Counted from the stretch's first letter, positions 1 through 9,728 are shown. The stretch is 64,000 nt of DNA from Sorex araneus (GCF_027595985.1 NC_073311.1:45427974-45491973); one strand, 5' to 3'. Notes: generated by a model from the letters alone, not told the origin. A program made the numbers and translations.

Positions 1-240
1 ATGGAACCCCCATCCCTCCACCAGTGCAAACTTTCCACCACCAATGTCCCCATTATCCCACTCCCCCCACCCCCCATCCCAGTCTTCACCCTGCCTCTAT
101 GATGAGCAATTTCCCCGATTTTCTCTCTCTCTCTACTTTGGGGCATTCTATTTTGCTCGAATTTCCCCACCACCATTCAAGCCTGCCTGCAGGGGCTGAC
201 GCTAGATCATTTATTTTCCGTTGCTTATTTTGCATATCAT
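1..240 (-). mobile_element. LINE-like 3'-end fragment
   Basis: The string CACCACCAATGTCCCC near 37-53 recurs at 37306-37321 in the same orientation, followed by similar CCCACC- and CTCTCT-rich sequence. Other copies lie at 2540, 23935 and 56630. On the minus strand the family ends in an AATAAA-type tail. I infer an L1-type 3' end; the family name is not established. Confidence 0.5.
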
Positions 241-529
241 GAGAGGTCGTGCGGCATAAGCGGCCGTGTACTTCTGAAAGTCTACGATTGTAAATGTTGG
301 GTTCCAGAGACATCTCTGTCGGGAGCTAATCCATTGTGGGATTCGGTTGGGCGTTTCTGGGCCCGGGCTGTTGGTACTTGGAGAGTGACACTCACATCTC
401 ACATCCCCGACACTTGTAAAATGGGATCTTTATACCGCCCGAGCCCTCCCCAGCCAGGCCAGCCCTGCCCCTCTCTCTCTGACCAGCTCCCCAGGGCAGG
501 CTGGGGGCTGGCTCCGTGCCCTGGCGTAC
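1..529 (-). other. GLT8D2: GLT8D2 intron (left window edge)
   Basis: This is sequence 3' of the anchor exon on the minus strand. Positions 1-240 hold an inverted 3'-end fragment of the LINE-like family described at 37195-37420. The rest is unrecognised. I found no further GLT8D2 exon here. Confidence 0.6.
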
Positions 530-622
530 CTGCTTCCTTCTTGAGCACTGCGCTTTTGTGGACCTTCTTATACAGAATCCCACAGAGGGTCACCACCAGA
601 AGGAACAGCAGCACGTGGTTAA
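530..622 (-). CDS. GLT8D2: GLT8D2 membrane-anchor exon (93 bp)
   Basis: The acceptor CTCGTTTCAG ends at 623 and the donor GTACGC starts at 529 (minus strand). The exon completes Ile7, encodes Asn-His, the transmembrane helix and the basic YKKVHK stretch, and ends in phase 1 after Glu-Ala. An in-frame ATG further upstream (650-648) would read through the acceptor and gives residues unlike the family, so it is intronic. The next exon, starting in the acidic stem, is not in the window. Confidence 0.87.
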
Positions 623-2075
623 CTGAAACGAGACAGAAACGCGTCCCCATGAGCCTGCAGCGGTAGGAAGGGGTCCGGGAGCCCCGTGGGCGGGCGGCTG
701 CCTTGGTTTTGTTTGCTTTGGGGCCACACCTGACTGTGCTCAGGGCTTACTCCTGGCTCTGCACTCAGGGATCACTCCTGGCAGTGCTCAGGGGACTGAG
801 CACTGGGGTGGTGGGGATCCAACCTGAGTTGGTGACATGCGAGGTGAGTGGCCTACCCCCCACCCTGTACTATGGCTCCCACCCAGATGCCTTCTCTGAG
901 AGCTGCAGGACTGTTGGGCTGGAGCGGAGCACGGAGTCAAGGGCTCAGCTGGGCAGTGGGAATGTGGAAAAATTAAGGGAGGGAGGGAGGAAAGGGGGGG
1001 AGGAAGAAAGGGAGGGAGGGAGGGAAGGAGGGAAGGAAGGAACAAAGGAAGGAGAGAAGGAAGGAAAGGAGGGAAGGAAGAAAGAAAGAAGGGAGGGAAG
1101 GAGGGAAGGAACATAAGAACAAAGGAAGGAGGGAAGGATGGAAGGAGGGAGGGAAGGAGGAAGGGAAGAAGGGAGGGAGGGAGAGACAGAGTCAGGGATG
1201 GACAGAGAAAGTTAGGGAGGGAAGGAAGGAGAGAGGAAGGAAGGGAGGAAGGAAGGAACAAAGGAAGGAGGGAAGGAAGGAAGGAGGGAAGGAAGGAAGA
1301 AAGGAAGAAGGGAGGGAAGGAGGGAAGGAACATAAGAACAAAGGAAGGAAGGAAGGAGGGAGGGAAGGAGGAAGGGAAGGAGGGAAGGAGGGAGAGACAG
1401 AGTCAGGGAAGGACAGAGAGAGTCAGGGAGGGAAGGAAGGAGAAAGGAAGGAAGGGAGAAGGAAGGAAGGAAGGAAGGAAGGAAGGAAGGAAGGAAGGAA
1501 GGAAGGAAGGAAGGAAGGAAGGAAGGAAGGAAGGAAGGGAGGGAGGGAGGGAGGGAGGGAGGGAGGGAGGGAGGAAGGGAGGGAGGGAGGAAGGAAGGGA
1601 GGGAGGAAGGAGGGGGGAAATTAAAAATAAAACAAAAAAACTAACTGAAAAGCCTTCAAGAGCAGGATTAGATTAGTACCCAAATACTTATGTAGGACAA
1701 GAAGATAAATTATGTTGGCAAGTTTAGGGAAACCCATCCCCCTTGTCCCTGGTGTTTCTGGAAGTCCAGGACAGCCTGCAGGAGATCTGCCCCCGGAAAC
1801 CAAGGTTCCAGAGCAGAGTCACCACCAGGGCCGGGCAGTCCTGCTTGAGGCTTCTCTTCAGGGCTGGGGGTGCTCCAAGGACGGGAGTGCAGCTCTGCAG
1901 GGGGGCTGGGGGTGGGGAAGGGGCTGGGGGTCAGTCCTGGCACTGCACAGTCCTCTGGGCACTCCCGAGCACTGCCAGGTTATCACCCCCGAAGCAGAAA
2001 CTCCAGCAAAGATTTTTGTTTTTTTAAGTCATGATTTTCCAAAGTGATTATCTTACTTTTTCGTAACAAAGCCAT
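530..2075 (-). CDS. GLT8D2: GLT8D2, partial gene: first two coding exons (glycosyltransferase 8 domain-containing 2)
   Basis: The coding parts in the window are complement(2057..2075) joined to complement(530..622). Together they encode a short basic cytoplasmic start (MALLRKI), a hydrophobic span (VLLFLLVVTLCGIL) and a basic juxtamembrane stretch (YKKVHK), then run into the stem region. This matches the N-terminus I know for GLT8D2, a single-pass type II membrane protein of the glycosyltransferase-8 family whose catalytic domain faces the Golgi lumen. The catalytic exons lie left of the window. The 19-bp exon ends in phase 1 and the 93-bp exon starts with the two bases that complete Ile7, so the frame closes exactly. 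The gene runs away from HCFC2, as in human. The enzyme's acceptor substrate is not known to me. Confidence 0.88.
711..870 (-). mobile_element. Sor-type SINE, diverged
   Basis: Inverted body with GGCCACACCTGACTGTGCTCAGG and ACTCCTGGCTCTGCACTCAGG is clear, but the tRNA-like head is badly eroded. Confidence 0.65.
961..1620 (+). repeat. GGAA/GGGA polypurine microsatellite with internal ~215-bp duplication
   Basis: Nearly pure purine tract. The landmarks ACATAAGAAC (1111 and 1330) and GAGAGACAGAGTCAGGGA (1181 and 1392) each occur twice, 211-219 bp apart, so a compound unit has been tandemly duplicated. The 3' part ends in regular GGAA and GGGA runs. Confidence 0.95.
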
Positions 2076-2101
2076 GTGGGTTCACACAGAGAAACGGGGA
2101 C
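2057..2101 (-). CDS. GLT8D2: GLT8D2 exon with start codon (5'UTR 2101-2076, coding 2075-2057)
   Basis: On the minus strand a pyrimidine-rich acceptor ending CTCCACAG lies just before 2101. A 26-nt leader follows, then ATG at 2075-2073 and five more codons (Ala Leu Leu Arg Lys), and the first base of an Ile codon. The donor GTAAGA is at 2056-2051. The phase matches the acceptor of the next exon. One or more non-coding 5' exons must lie at higher coordinates and were not identified with confidence. Confidence 0.85.
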
Positions 2102-2260
2102 CTGTGGAGGAAAGAACAAAATGCCCGAGTCAGTCAGCAGTTACTAAGGAATAAGCTCCGACCATCCGCTAGATGGACCCCACCACCCGGGACCCCCAGG
2201 ACCTCCAGGAGTGAGCCCCAAGCAGTGTTACTGTGGTCCCCACCCCCCAAATGAAATAAA

Positions 2261-2509
2261 TAGCACTGTATAGCACTGTCCCGTTGTTCATCGATTTGCT
2301 CGAGTGGGCATCAGTAATTTCTCCATTGTGAGACTTCTTGTTACTGTTTTTGGCATATTGAATATGCCACAAGGAGCTTGCCAGGCTCTGCCGTGCGGGC
2401 GGGATACTCTTGATAGCTTGCTGGGTTCTCCGGGAGGGATGGAGGAATCGAACCCGGGTCGGCCGAGTGCAAGGCAAACGCCCTGCCTGCTGTGCTACCT
2501 CTCCAGCCC
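2261..2509 (-). mobile_element. Composite SINE (Sor tRNA head plus unrelated 3' body)
   Basis: Flanked by the 11-bp direct repeat AATGAAATAAA at 2250-2260 and 2510-2520. Its right end is the inverted Sor head (B box CGAACCCGGGTC, A-box side GTGCTACCTCTCCAGCCC). The left ~150 bp is a body not found in ordinary Sor copies, with CGTTGTTCATCGATTTGCTCG, TTACTGTTTTTGGCATA and GCCGTGCGGGCGGGATAC. Further copies are at 2867, 36495 and 58918. Confidence 0.85.
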
Positions 2510-2539
2510 AATGAAATAAAATTCAATAAAAACTGAAAG

Positions 2540-2810
2540 TTAAACATAAGCTGAAGGATTCATAACAAGCAATACAGAAGAGAGTGTGGGGGAGATTGTC
2601 TGCCATAGAGGCGAGGGAGGGGCAGGATGGGGGGATACTGGGGACCTTGGTGGTGGAAGATAATGCACTGGTGGAGGGATGGATGATCGGTCATTGTATG
2701 ACTGAAGCTCAAACAGGAAAGCTTTGTAACTGTATCTCACAGTAATTATTATTAATAATAATAATAATAATATTAACATTCTAAATAAAAAAATAAAGTA
2801 ATGTGGAATT
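2540..2810 (+). mobile_element. LINE-like 3'-end fragment with (TAA)n tail
   Basis: Contains GGTGGTGGAAGATAATGCAC, TCATTGTATGACTGAAGCTC and AACTGTATCTCACAG, then an ATT/TAA tail. It is the sense-strand version of the family at 37195-37420. Confidence 0.55.
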
Positions 2811-2866
2811 CATGCCCAATTCAATTGGTTTACTCAATGGCTGAATAAATAGCAGTACTCCTACAT

Positions 2867-3004
2867 CCACCCGCACGGCAGAGCCTGGCAAGCTCCCCGT
2901 GGCGTATTCGATATGCCAAACACAGTAACAACAAGTCTCACAGTGGAGACGTTACTGGTGCCCGCTCAAGCAAATCGATGAACAATGGGATGACAGTGAC
3001 AGTG
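2867..3004 (+). mobile_element. Composite SINE, 3' part only
   Basis: Carries the composite body in forward orientation (GCACGGCAGAGCCTGGCAAG, CGTATTCGATATGCCAAACA, AAATCGATGAACAATGGGATG) and ends in an (ACAGTG)n tail. The tRNA head is missing. ACTCCTACAT occurs on both sides (2857-2866 and 3005-3014), which fits target-primed insertion of a 5'-truncated copy. Confidence 0.8.
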
Positions 3005-3015
3005 ACTCCTACATT

Positions 3016-3577
3016 CATCATCATCATCATCATTATCCCGTTGATCGTTGAATTTCTTGAGCGGTCTCAGTAACGTCTCCATTCGTCCTAGCCCTGAGAT
3101 TTTAGGAGCCTCTCTTTACTTATCCTTCCCAATGGTGCTGCATTGGAGGCTCTTTCAGGGTCAGGGGAATGAGACCCAGCATTGTTATTGGTTTTGGCAT
3201 ATGAATACACCTGGCATATGAATATGAATATGCCAGGCTCTCCCATGTGCACAGGAAACTCTCCAAGACCTCCAAGCCTGCTCGGATTGAAACTGGGCCT
3301 CTTCCACCCAGATTTCCCATTTTCCAGTAGCTAGGCTGTCACACCCAGGGACTGCCCCTGGTACCGTGTAATCCCACCAACGGCCAACATCCAGAGACTT
3401 AAAACCAAGCTCCCAGAAGAGAGCGACGCAGAGAGTCTCTTGCCCACATGCCTGGCTGTCTTTTCCGGGGCCCCTCAGAGGGGATGGGCTCCAGCTTCCC
3501 TCCCCGCCCCGAGCAGAGCTCCCGCGGCCGAAGACCTCCGGAGCCTAGCCACAGCCATGCTCAAGGCCCCTCTCCAC
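3016..3577. mobile_element. Mosaic interspersed element with ATC/ATG-triplet end
   Basis: Bounded by ACTCCTACATT at 3005-3015 and 3578-3588. The left module (about 3016-3265, starting with (CAT)n) is the reverse complement of 29290-29551. The right module (about 3270-3577) matches 28801-29180 in the same orientation. The two copies therefore join the same modules in different relative orientation. It encodes no recognised protein; the family is unknown to me. Confidence 0.7.
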
Positions 3578-3588
3578 ACTCCTACATT

Positions 3589-5026
3589 TAAAAAAAAAAA
3601 AAAAAGTAAGCTGCAGGAAATGTTTCCACGTTCACCTCTAGTTTTTTTAAAGATATGTTATATCAGGTCAACTTCAAATTTGGATGTGCTTTTGTAGGGC
3701 TGAGTTGGAGGGGCGGGGTGGGGGGGAGTTATGGGCCCTGCAGCCATGTTATCTGGGACTGATGCCTGGAGGTCTGACTAAGTATCGCCAACCCCACACC
3801 TGGCAGTGCTCGGGCCTCAGTTGGTGAGAATCTGCCTCCTCAGCTCTCCTGAGTGCACCTCGACCACTTTGCTCTGCACTCCGGCCTGACAGCAATGGAC
3901 ATTGTCAGTGTTCTGTTCTGTATCTGTTTTGGGGTTTGGGATTCTACCCAGCGGCGCTCAGAAATTACTCTTGGCGGTGCTCGGGGGACCGTATGGGATG
4001 CTGGGGATGGAACCCGGTCAGCCGCGTGCAAGGCAAACACCCTACCCGCCATCCTATGGCTCCAGCCCCCACGTCCGTATTTTTTAGCTATTCTAGCAGG
4101 TGCATTTTACTGTAGTGGAAATTTAACTTGCCTAACAACTCACGCTGAGTAGTGTCACTGGGGGTGGAGGGGGACTCCCCAGCAATGCTGGGGGGCCCCA
4201 AGATACTCAAGGTGCTTCTTAGCCAGCACCTGAGGATACGGGCCAGGAGGACTGGGTGGCACGATGCCCCCACCGCTGGGCCACACCCCACAGTGCTTGG
4301 GGCTGGAGGGCAGTAGCAGTTAGCTGCATGCAAGGCATGCCCCAAGCCCTCAGGGTTCGACCAGGAGCCCTCGGATGGTTCATTTTACGCGTCAACCTGA
4401 CCGGCCCTGGGATGCTAAGCTAGTTGGGGTCCCTCTGCGAGGGTGTGGTGGGAGGGGATGAGAGCCACACCCGCAGGGCTGGCCTGGTGCTAAGTGGTAG
4501 GGCACAGGGCCAGTGTGAGTGAGCGCCCTGCCTTCGCTGGACTGGCACGGGGAGAAAACTCAGACCAACAAACACACATTACAGTGGCAGGTGGAACAAA
4601 GCAGAACGGAGCCCTCACCCCCTCCCCAAGTATGGTGAGCCTCAACCAATCAGTTGATGTTTGCTAGGAAAAAGTGCAAGAGAGACTTTCTCTGCCCTGA
4701 TTTCCTTGGAACCCGGATGCTGGCTTTTTCCCCTGCCTTTGGATTCAGATGGAAACATTCGCTCTTCGTCGGTCTTACTTGGCTTTGGACAAGACAAGGC
4801 CATCTGGTCCCCCTAAGTCCCTGACGTGCCCACCTGGACCAGAGGACGCCATTAGCCTGCTCCCACCTCTTAGCTCACTGACTGCCCCCCCCCCCCCCCG
4901 TGGGCCTCAGAGACAATTCCTGAGAGGAAATCTCCTGTAAGAACTTCTCTTTCTCTCTAGAAGCTTGATACTACAGTGGCAGAGTGTCTCTTTCGACCTG
5001 AAACCTCCTTTTAAAATTGGGTTCTT
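3589..5026. other. Non-coding block with one Sor SINE
   Basis: Includes an A-run after the mosaic element, a Sor copy at 3925-4071 and a GC-rich stretch at 4140-4370 that looks like a heavily eroded SINE. The remainder, including a C-run near 4888-4900, is unrecognised. No exon seen. Confidence 0.6.
3925..4071 (-). mobile_element. Sor-type SINE
   Basis: Inverted copy with ACCGTATGGGATGCTGGGGATG, GGTCAGCCGCGTGCAAGGCAAAC and a damaged A-box end before CTCCAGCCCC. Confidence 0.8.
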
Positions 5027-5224
5027 GGGGCTGGAGAGATAATACAGCAGGTAGGGTGCTTGCCTTGCACACGGCTGACTCGGGTTCAATTCCCAGCATC
5101 CCATATGGTCCCCTGAGCAAACCACCAGGAGTAATTCCTGAGTGCAGAGCCAGGAGGAACCCCTGTGCAACGCCAGGTGTGACCCAAAAAGCAAAAAATA
5201 AAATAAATTAAATAAAATAAAAAT
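5027..5224 (+). mobile_element. Sor-type SINE, full length, 14-bp TSD
   Basis: AAAATTGGGTTCTT is repeated perfectly at 5013-5026 and 5225-5238. The head carries the A-box region (ATACAGCAGGTAGGG) and a B box (GGTTCAATTCC). The tail is A-rich with TAAA interruptions. Confidence 0.95.
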
Positions 5225-5238
5225 AAAATTGGGTTCTT

Positions 5239-6600
5239 TATTTCTTCGTTTTTGAGTACTCAGACTATTTTATACATTGTGAACACATGTCTCTTAGCCA
5301 TCAGTAACTAAAGTGTGAGCATCGAATAAATATGTAGTAAATGTATAACATATACTTTTATTATACAGTAATATATAATAAATATTAATGTAAAGTAGCA
5401 CGAAATTTCAGGAGGCAATAAAAGGACTGATACAAAAATGTCTCAACCAAATACTCCCCCAAATTCAAATTCTACCTTCGCATAATGTCCTGGAGCATAT
5501 TATTTGTGCTCTGATAGCCAAAAAAAAAAAAATAATAACAAGCTCTTAGCTCTCAGAACACACCTGTTACAACTCTATTTCCTAATTGTCCTAGTCAAAA
5601 ATTGACCTCCCATGCCTTACAACATCTTCTGTCTTCATCAGAAGAAGCAGTGAGCAAAGCCAGAGACAGTGGGGAAGGCACTTGCCTTGCTTGTGGCCAA
5701 TTCAGGCCCCTTCTGGCACCCCGTCTGGTCCCCTGAGCCTGCCAGGAGTGAGCCATGAGCACAGAGCCAGCAGTACATCCTGAGTACCATTGGATATTGG
5801 AAGGTTTGGAAAACAGGATAAAGTTTAACCAATACATATGAACGTTAGGTGATAAAATCTCTTTAGTTGGAAAACCAAGTTCCACCTCCCATATTGGTAT
5901 GTACATCCTTTTCTTTGTGGCATTTTACCAATCATCCCAGGAGCTAAGAACTGACTTCATTGACTTTTTTTTGGGGGGGTGGGGACGGAGGTGGGGGCAG
6001 CACCTGGCCATGCTTGGGGCTGGGCTCAGAGGCTGTTCTTGGGGGTGCTCAGGAGAACTCATGGAGCCGGTGATCATACAAAGCACACAAAACATGTGCT
6101 CCAACCTACAGCCCGGACTCCAGCCCTCTGAGTTTTCTCTCTGACCTCCCAGTCCTTCAGTGAACTAAAATTTTATATGCTATCAACGGCAATTTGTCTT
6201 GAGAACTCAAAGTTTGTTTTACAATTACGCTGAACCCTTCCTAAGTTTGCTCCTTCAAAGGAACGCTGAGCCTGGCGTTTGACCGGCGGCTGCGGTCAGC
6301 AAGTGGGAACAATAACCTTCAGGAAGCAGCAACCCCACAGAGATGGCCGCTGGGTGGCAAGCAAGAGAGGGAGGCTCTCACAGGCCCGCGGGGACTTCTC
6401 CATGAACCGGAGTGTTGTCAGACTTGTTGGCAGGGAGGAAGGGAAACTCTTCCACAGGAATTGGATCCAACTCCTCAAGTCACTGTAAACAACCAGCTAC
6501 AATGACCCTTTTCTTTTCTTGAGAGATAGACCAGAGAATTAGGGTTCTGACTCTTTGGACATGGCGCTTCTCAGCTCTTCCTGCGCCTGAGAAAGTCAAA
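5239..6600. other. AT-rich non-coding block with two old SINE fragments
   Basis: 5240-5640 is AT-rich with no recognised element. An eroded forward Sor copy lies at about 5645-5790 and an eroded inverted copy at about 5965-6130. 6140-6600 shows nothing I can name. Confidence 0.55.
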
Positions 6601-6611
6601 ATAACACCCTG

Positions 6612-7312
6612 CGGGGCTGAGAGACAGTACAGCAGGGAGGGAGCTTGCCTTGCACACAGTCAACCCAGGTGCCCTCCCCGGGCTCCCATATGGTCTCCTG
6701 AGCAGGGGTGACAGTGGACCCTGAGTGCAGAGCCAGGAGTCACCCCCTGAGCATCGCCAGGTGTGGCTCATCATACAAACCAAACAAGCATGCTCCTTTT
6801 CTAGGTAGATCTATACCATAAGACGCAGTAAAAACAGCTTTGATTCGGTCAATTCATAAAGTGTATATATATATATATATTTTTTTTTAAATGGTACATT
6901 GCAAGGATGGAGAGGTGGTACAGTGGGTAGGGTGTTTGCCTTGGACACAGTGGCCTGGCTTTGATTCCCAGCACCACCTGTGGTCCCCCAAGCACCGCCA
7001 GGAATGATGCCTGAGCACAGAGCTAGGAGTAACCTCTGAGCCTTGCCAGATGTGCCTCCCACATGCTCCTTCCAAAACCCATATGGCATAATACTTAGGG
7101 TTTCTCTGAGACTGTGTGGAGTACTTTAAAAAATCCTTTCAGGGATGGAGCGATAGTACAGCGGGTAGGGCATTTCCCTTGCATGGGGCTGACCCGGGTT
7201 CGATTGCCAGCATCCCATATGGTCCCACGAGCATCGCCAGGAGTAATTCCTGAGTGCAGAGCCAGGAATAATCCCTGCGCATCACTGGTGTGACCCAAAA
7301 AGAAAAAAAAAT
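6612..7312 (+). mobile_element. Three forward Sor-type SINEs in a row
   Basis: Copies at 6612-6780, 6904-7060 and 7141-7312, separated by short spacers; a (TA)n/T-run lies at 6864-6890. The third copy is the best preserved (GATAGTACAGCGGGTAGGG head, poly-A tail). The first two are diverged. Confidence 0.85.
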
Positions 7313-7324
7313 CCTTTCATTATC

Positions 7325-7675
7325 CTTTTATTGTTATGGCTTGAGGTACTCACAGACAGTACTCAGGGGACTCCTTGCTCATTGCTTGGGGTCATTTCTG
7401 GTAGTGTTCAGGGGTCCATGCAGTGCCAGGGATTGAATCCAAAACTCCCACGTGGAAGATCTGTGTTCGGCCTGGCGAGTATCTACTCAGCCTCATTCAT
7501 CACTTCCGTTGGTAAACATTCAATGATCTGTTTTGATTTGTTTGGGGACCACACCCGGTGATGCTCAGGGTCACTCCCGACAGTGCTTGGGAGACTGTGT
7601 AGAGTGCCGAGGATCACATCCAAGTTAGCCACGTGCAGGGCAAGTGCCCTACCCACTGCACTATCTCTCTGGCCC
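7325..7675 (-). mobile_element. Two old inverted Sor-type SINEs
   Basis: About 7325-7480 is strongly eroded. About 7537-7675 retains GGGACCACACCCGGTGATGCTC and the CACTGCACTATCTCTCTGGCCC head end. Confidence 0.7.
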
Positions 7676-7852
7676 TACTTCAATGAACTTTTAAGATAAT
7701 ATAAGCTTAAAACAGTCTTTGGCCACACACCTTCTCCATTCAGGAAAGTCCTCCATTACCATGGGAGAGCCCAGGGCAAGTCTGGAAGGATCTGAGCTCT
7801 GAATCCATGAGGCCAACTCCTTCCTGGGGTCCCAGAGGGCGTGTACACACAT

Positions 7853-7854
7853 GT

Positions 7855-7892
<38 letters not shown>
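7853..7892 (+). repeat. (CA)n microsatellite
   Basis: Uninterrupted AC dinucleotides, preceded by the imperfect ACACATGTACATACAC. Confidence 0.97.
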
Positions 7893-7959
7893 TTTTCCTT
7901 AAATCACTTTGAAATAAGGTTGAGTTTACTGCACACCAGTGTCCTTACAAATACATTCC

Positions 7960-8430
7960 CCGTGGCTGAAAATGGCGCTATCATTTGCAGAAACATTAGC
8001 AGGGCTTGGTAATAGCGTTTAATGACAGCAGAACCCAGCTCTATGCCAGCCTTTATCTCCTTCGGCTCTTATAAGACCTCTGGGCGTATATATTACCAGC
8101 TCCCTTAGTCAACTGAGGACATAGTAGCTCCAAGAGGTTAGAATTTCGCTCAGAGGGGCTGGAGCGATAGCACAGCGGGTAGGGTGTTTGCCTTGCACGC
8201 GGCCGACCCGGGTTCGATTCCCAGCATCCCATATGGTCCCCCAGCACTGCCAGGAGTAATTCCTGAATGCAGAGCCAGGAGTAACCCCTGTGCGCTGCTG
8301 GGTGTGACCCAAAAAGCAAAAAAAAAAAAAAAAAAAAAAAAAATTGGCTCAGAATCCCATGGCTAGTTTTCAGAACTCATTGGACGTTGGATCTTAACTC
8401 TAAGTGTTTTAGGCTTCATCAGTGAATTGC
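7960..8430 (+). mobile_element. MIR-like ancient SINE split by a younger Sor SINE
   Basis: TTAGTCAACTGAGGACATAG and CCAAGAGGTTAGAATTTCGC before the Sor insertion, and CAGAATCCCATGGCTAG after it, follow the order of a MIR core (fraction-of-bases test: cancel gaps of the Sor copy). Similarity is judged by eye. Confidence 0.45.
8155..8346 (+). mobile_element. Sor-type SINE, near-consensus
   Basis: GCTCAGA flanks it at 8148-8154 and 8347-8353. Both promoter boxes are near-perfect (TAGCACAGCGGGTAGGG and GGTTCGATTCC) and the A-tail is long, so it is a young copy. Confidence 0.95.
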
Positions 8431-8439
8431 CCCTTCTCC

Positions 8440-9350
8440 TCCTCCCAGAGAAGCTTACCATGCTCTTGCTAGCATCTCTAACTTAGTTAAATTTAGCTTT
8501 AACCTTTCCTTTGTATTTTACCTCTCATTGTCTCAGTTCTCCAAGTCAGTCTTGATTACTTATAAGCCAAAACTTTCTGGTAATCCTGAACTTTGTATTT
8601 GTGCTGCTTTGTATTTGAAATGTTCTGTATTGGTACCTGCTTTCCTAGTTCCCTTATAGCCTTTTTATATTTTATTATAGAGTAACATTCTTTGATTAAA
8701 CACAGAAAGACCGTTAATGCTATGCTCCTAATATCTGGGAGTTGATTGAATGAAATATATCTACTCCTGGGCATTACTTGGTCATAATTACTTGGTCATA
8801 ATTACTTGGCTCAGGCTTCAGTTGCTATAGTTTCTAACACCCCAAAAGGGACTGGGATGGACCCGGGGGCGAGTAGCAAAGCTACCCTGGCATCGAAATT
8901 GGACATTCTAGAAAGCATAAATGCATGGTCTTGATGCAAGCTCTTGCAGCTTAAGAAACAGGACCCTCAAGGGGAGGGACAAGCTGAACTGGCCTGAGGA
9001 CTTAGTCTGGGATTTACGGTAAAAGCCTCGCTTGCTCTCAGAGCCCAGACAACTAAGTGTTGGGATCTCAGTCTCTTGCTGTGTTTGTCCAAACAACTGC
9101 AGGTATTGACAACTAACTCAACTAGAGAGAATGATAAAAGCAATGTAGATGTCCCTGGGAGAGAGTGTCTCCTTGGGTTGATCTCTCCAAGAGAATTTCC
9201 TCCAACAAATATTTATCTATGTAAGTGACCAATCACACCTGTGTCTTTACTTCAACCCCCTCAGGTGTTTATAAGTATGCTAGCAGCTCTGCATTAAGCG
9301 GGCCATTCACACCATCAGGCTGTGGTTCCCCCCACCCCCACCCCCGTCTC
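8440..9350 (+). mobile_element. Diverged LTR, same family as 12651-13979
   Basis: Shares ordered landmarks with the better-preserved LTR: AACACAGAAAGACCGTTAATG, GGGAGTTGATTGA, TACTCCTGGGCAT, TTTCTAACACCCC, GGCCTGAGGACTTAGTCTGG and a TATA-like TTATAAG near 9270. Boundaries are approximate because the ends are eroded. No viral coding sequence is attached. Confidence 0.6.
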
Positions 9351-9728
9351 TCTGTCTCTCTGTCTCTCTGCTGGGGAGGCCTGGGGAGGTGGGAGGTGTC
9401 TTGGCGGCAGCCCCTTCATTTCACTTTGTGAACTCACCAATGGACAGGTACAGGAGAAGGACAGAATGGGCCGTTGATACGGCTTGCGCAGAGTTTGCAA
9501 CTTCCCCCCAGGATGCTGGTGTGGAGGCAGAGTCTTGCCCCCCAAGGCCCTGTCACTGGCCTGTCTGTGTCCTTGCCCAAAGGCACCTCCCCAGACAGCG
9601 CCCGTGACAAAGAAGTTTGTCCTGAAACACTAAGGCTTGGCTAGATGTAGACATGTACCCTGGAGAGATTAAGAGGGTCAGGCAGCTGACCAAGGAAAGC
9701 TGTTCTCTTTCTGATCAAGACTGGTTCT
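9350..9728. other. Unassigned non-coding stretch
   Basis: Begins with a CT dinucleotide-rich patch (TCTCTGTCTC). May include the eroded 3' end of the preceding LTR. Nothing else is recognised. Confidence 0.4.

Larger units (their letters stand above)
623..2056 (-). other. GLT8D2: GLT8D2 intron between the first two coding exons
   Basis: This 1434-bp intron holds an old inverted Sor SINE (711-870) and about 660 bp of GGAA/GGGA repeat (961-1620). The remaining 1640-2050 is mostly unrecognised and may contain a decayed SINE near 1850-2010. On the GLT8D2 sense strand the repeat is a long CCTT/CCCT polypyrimidine run. Confidence 0.8.

Noticed and set aside
399-650. GLT8D2 start at the ATG at 650-648
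   Set aside because: The residues before Asn-His do not fit the family, a splice acceptor lies between, and the 2057-2075 exon gives the expected start in the right phase.
788-1333. 181-codon minus-strand frame of the FLPS type
   Set aside because: Microsatellite translation inside the GLT8D2 intron.
8155-8346. tRNA gene
   Set aside because: The A and B boxes and tRNA-like head belong to a repeated SINE with TSD and poly-A tail; the same holds for the other ~85 copies.
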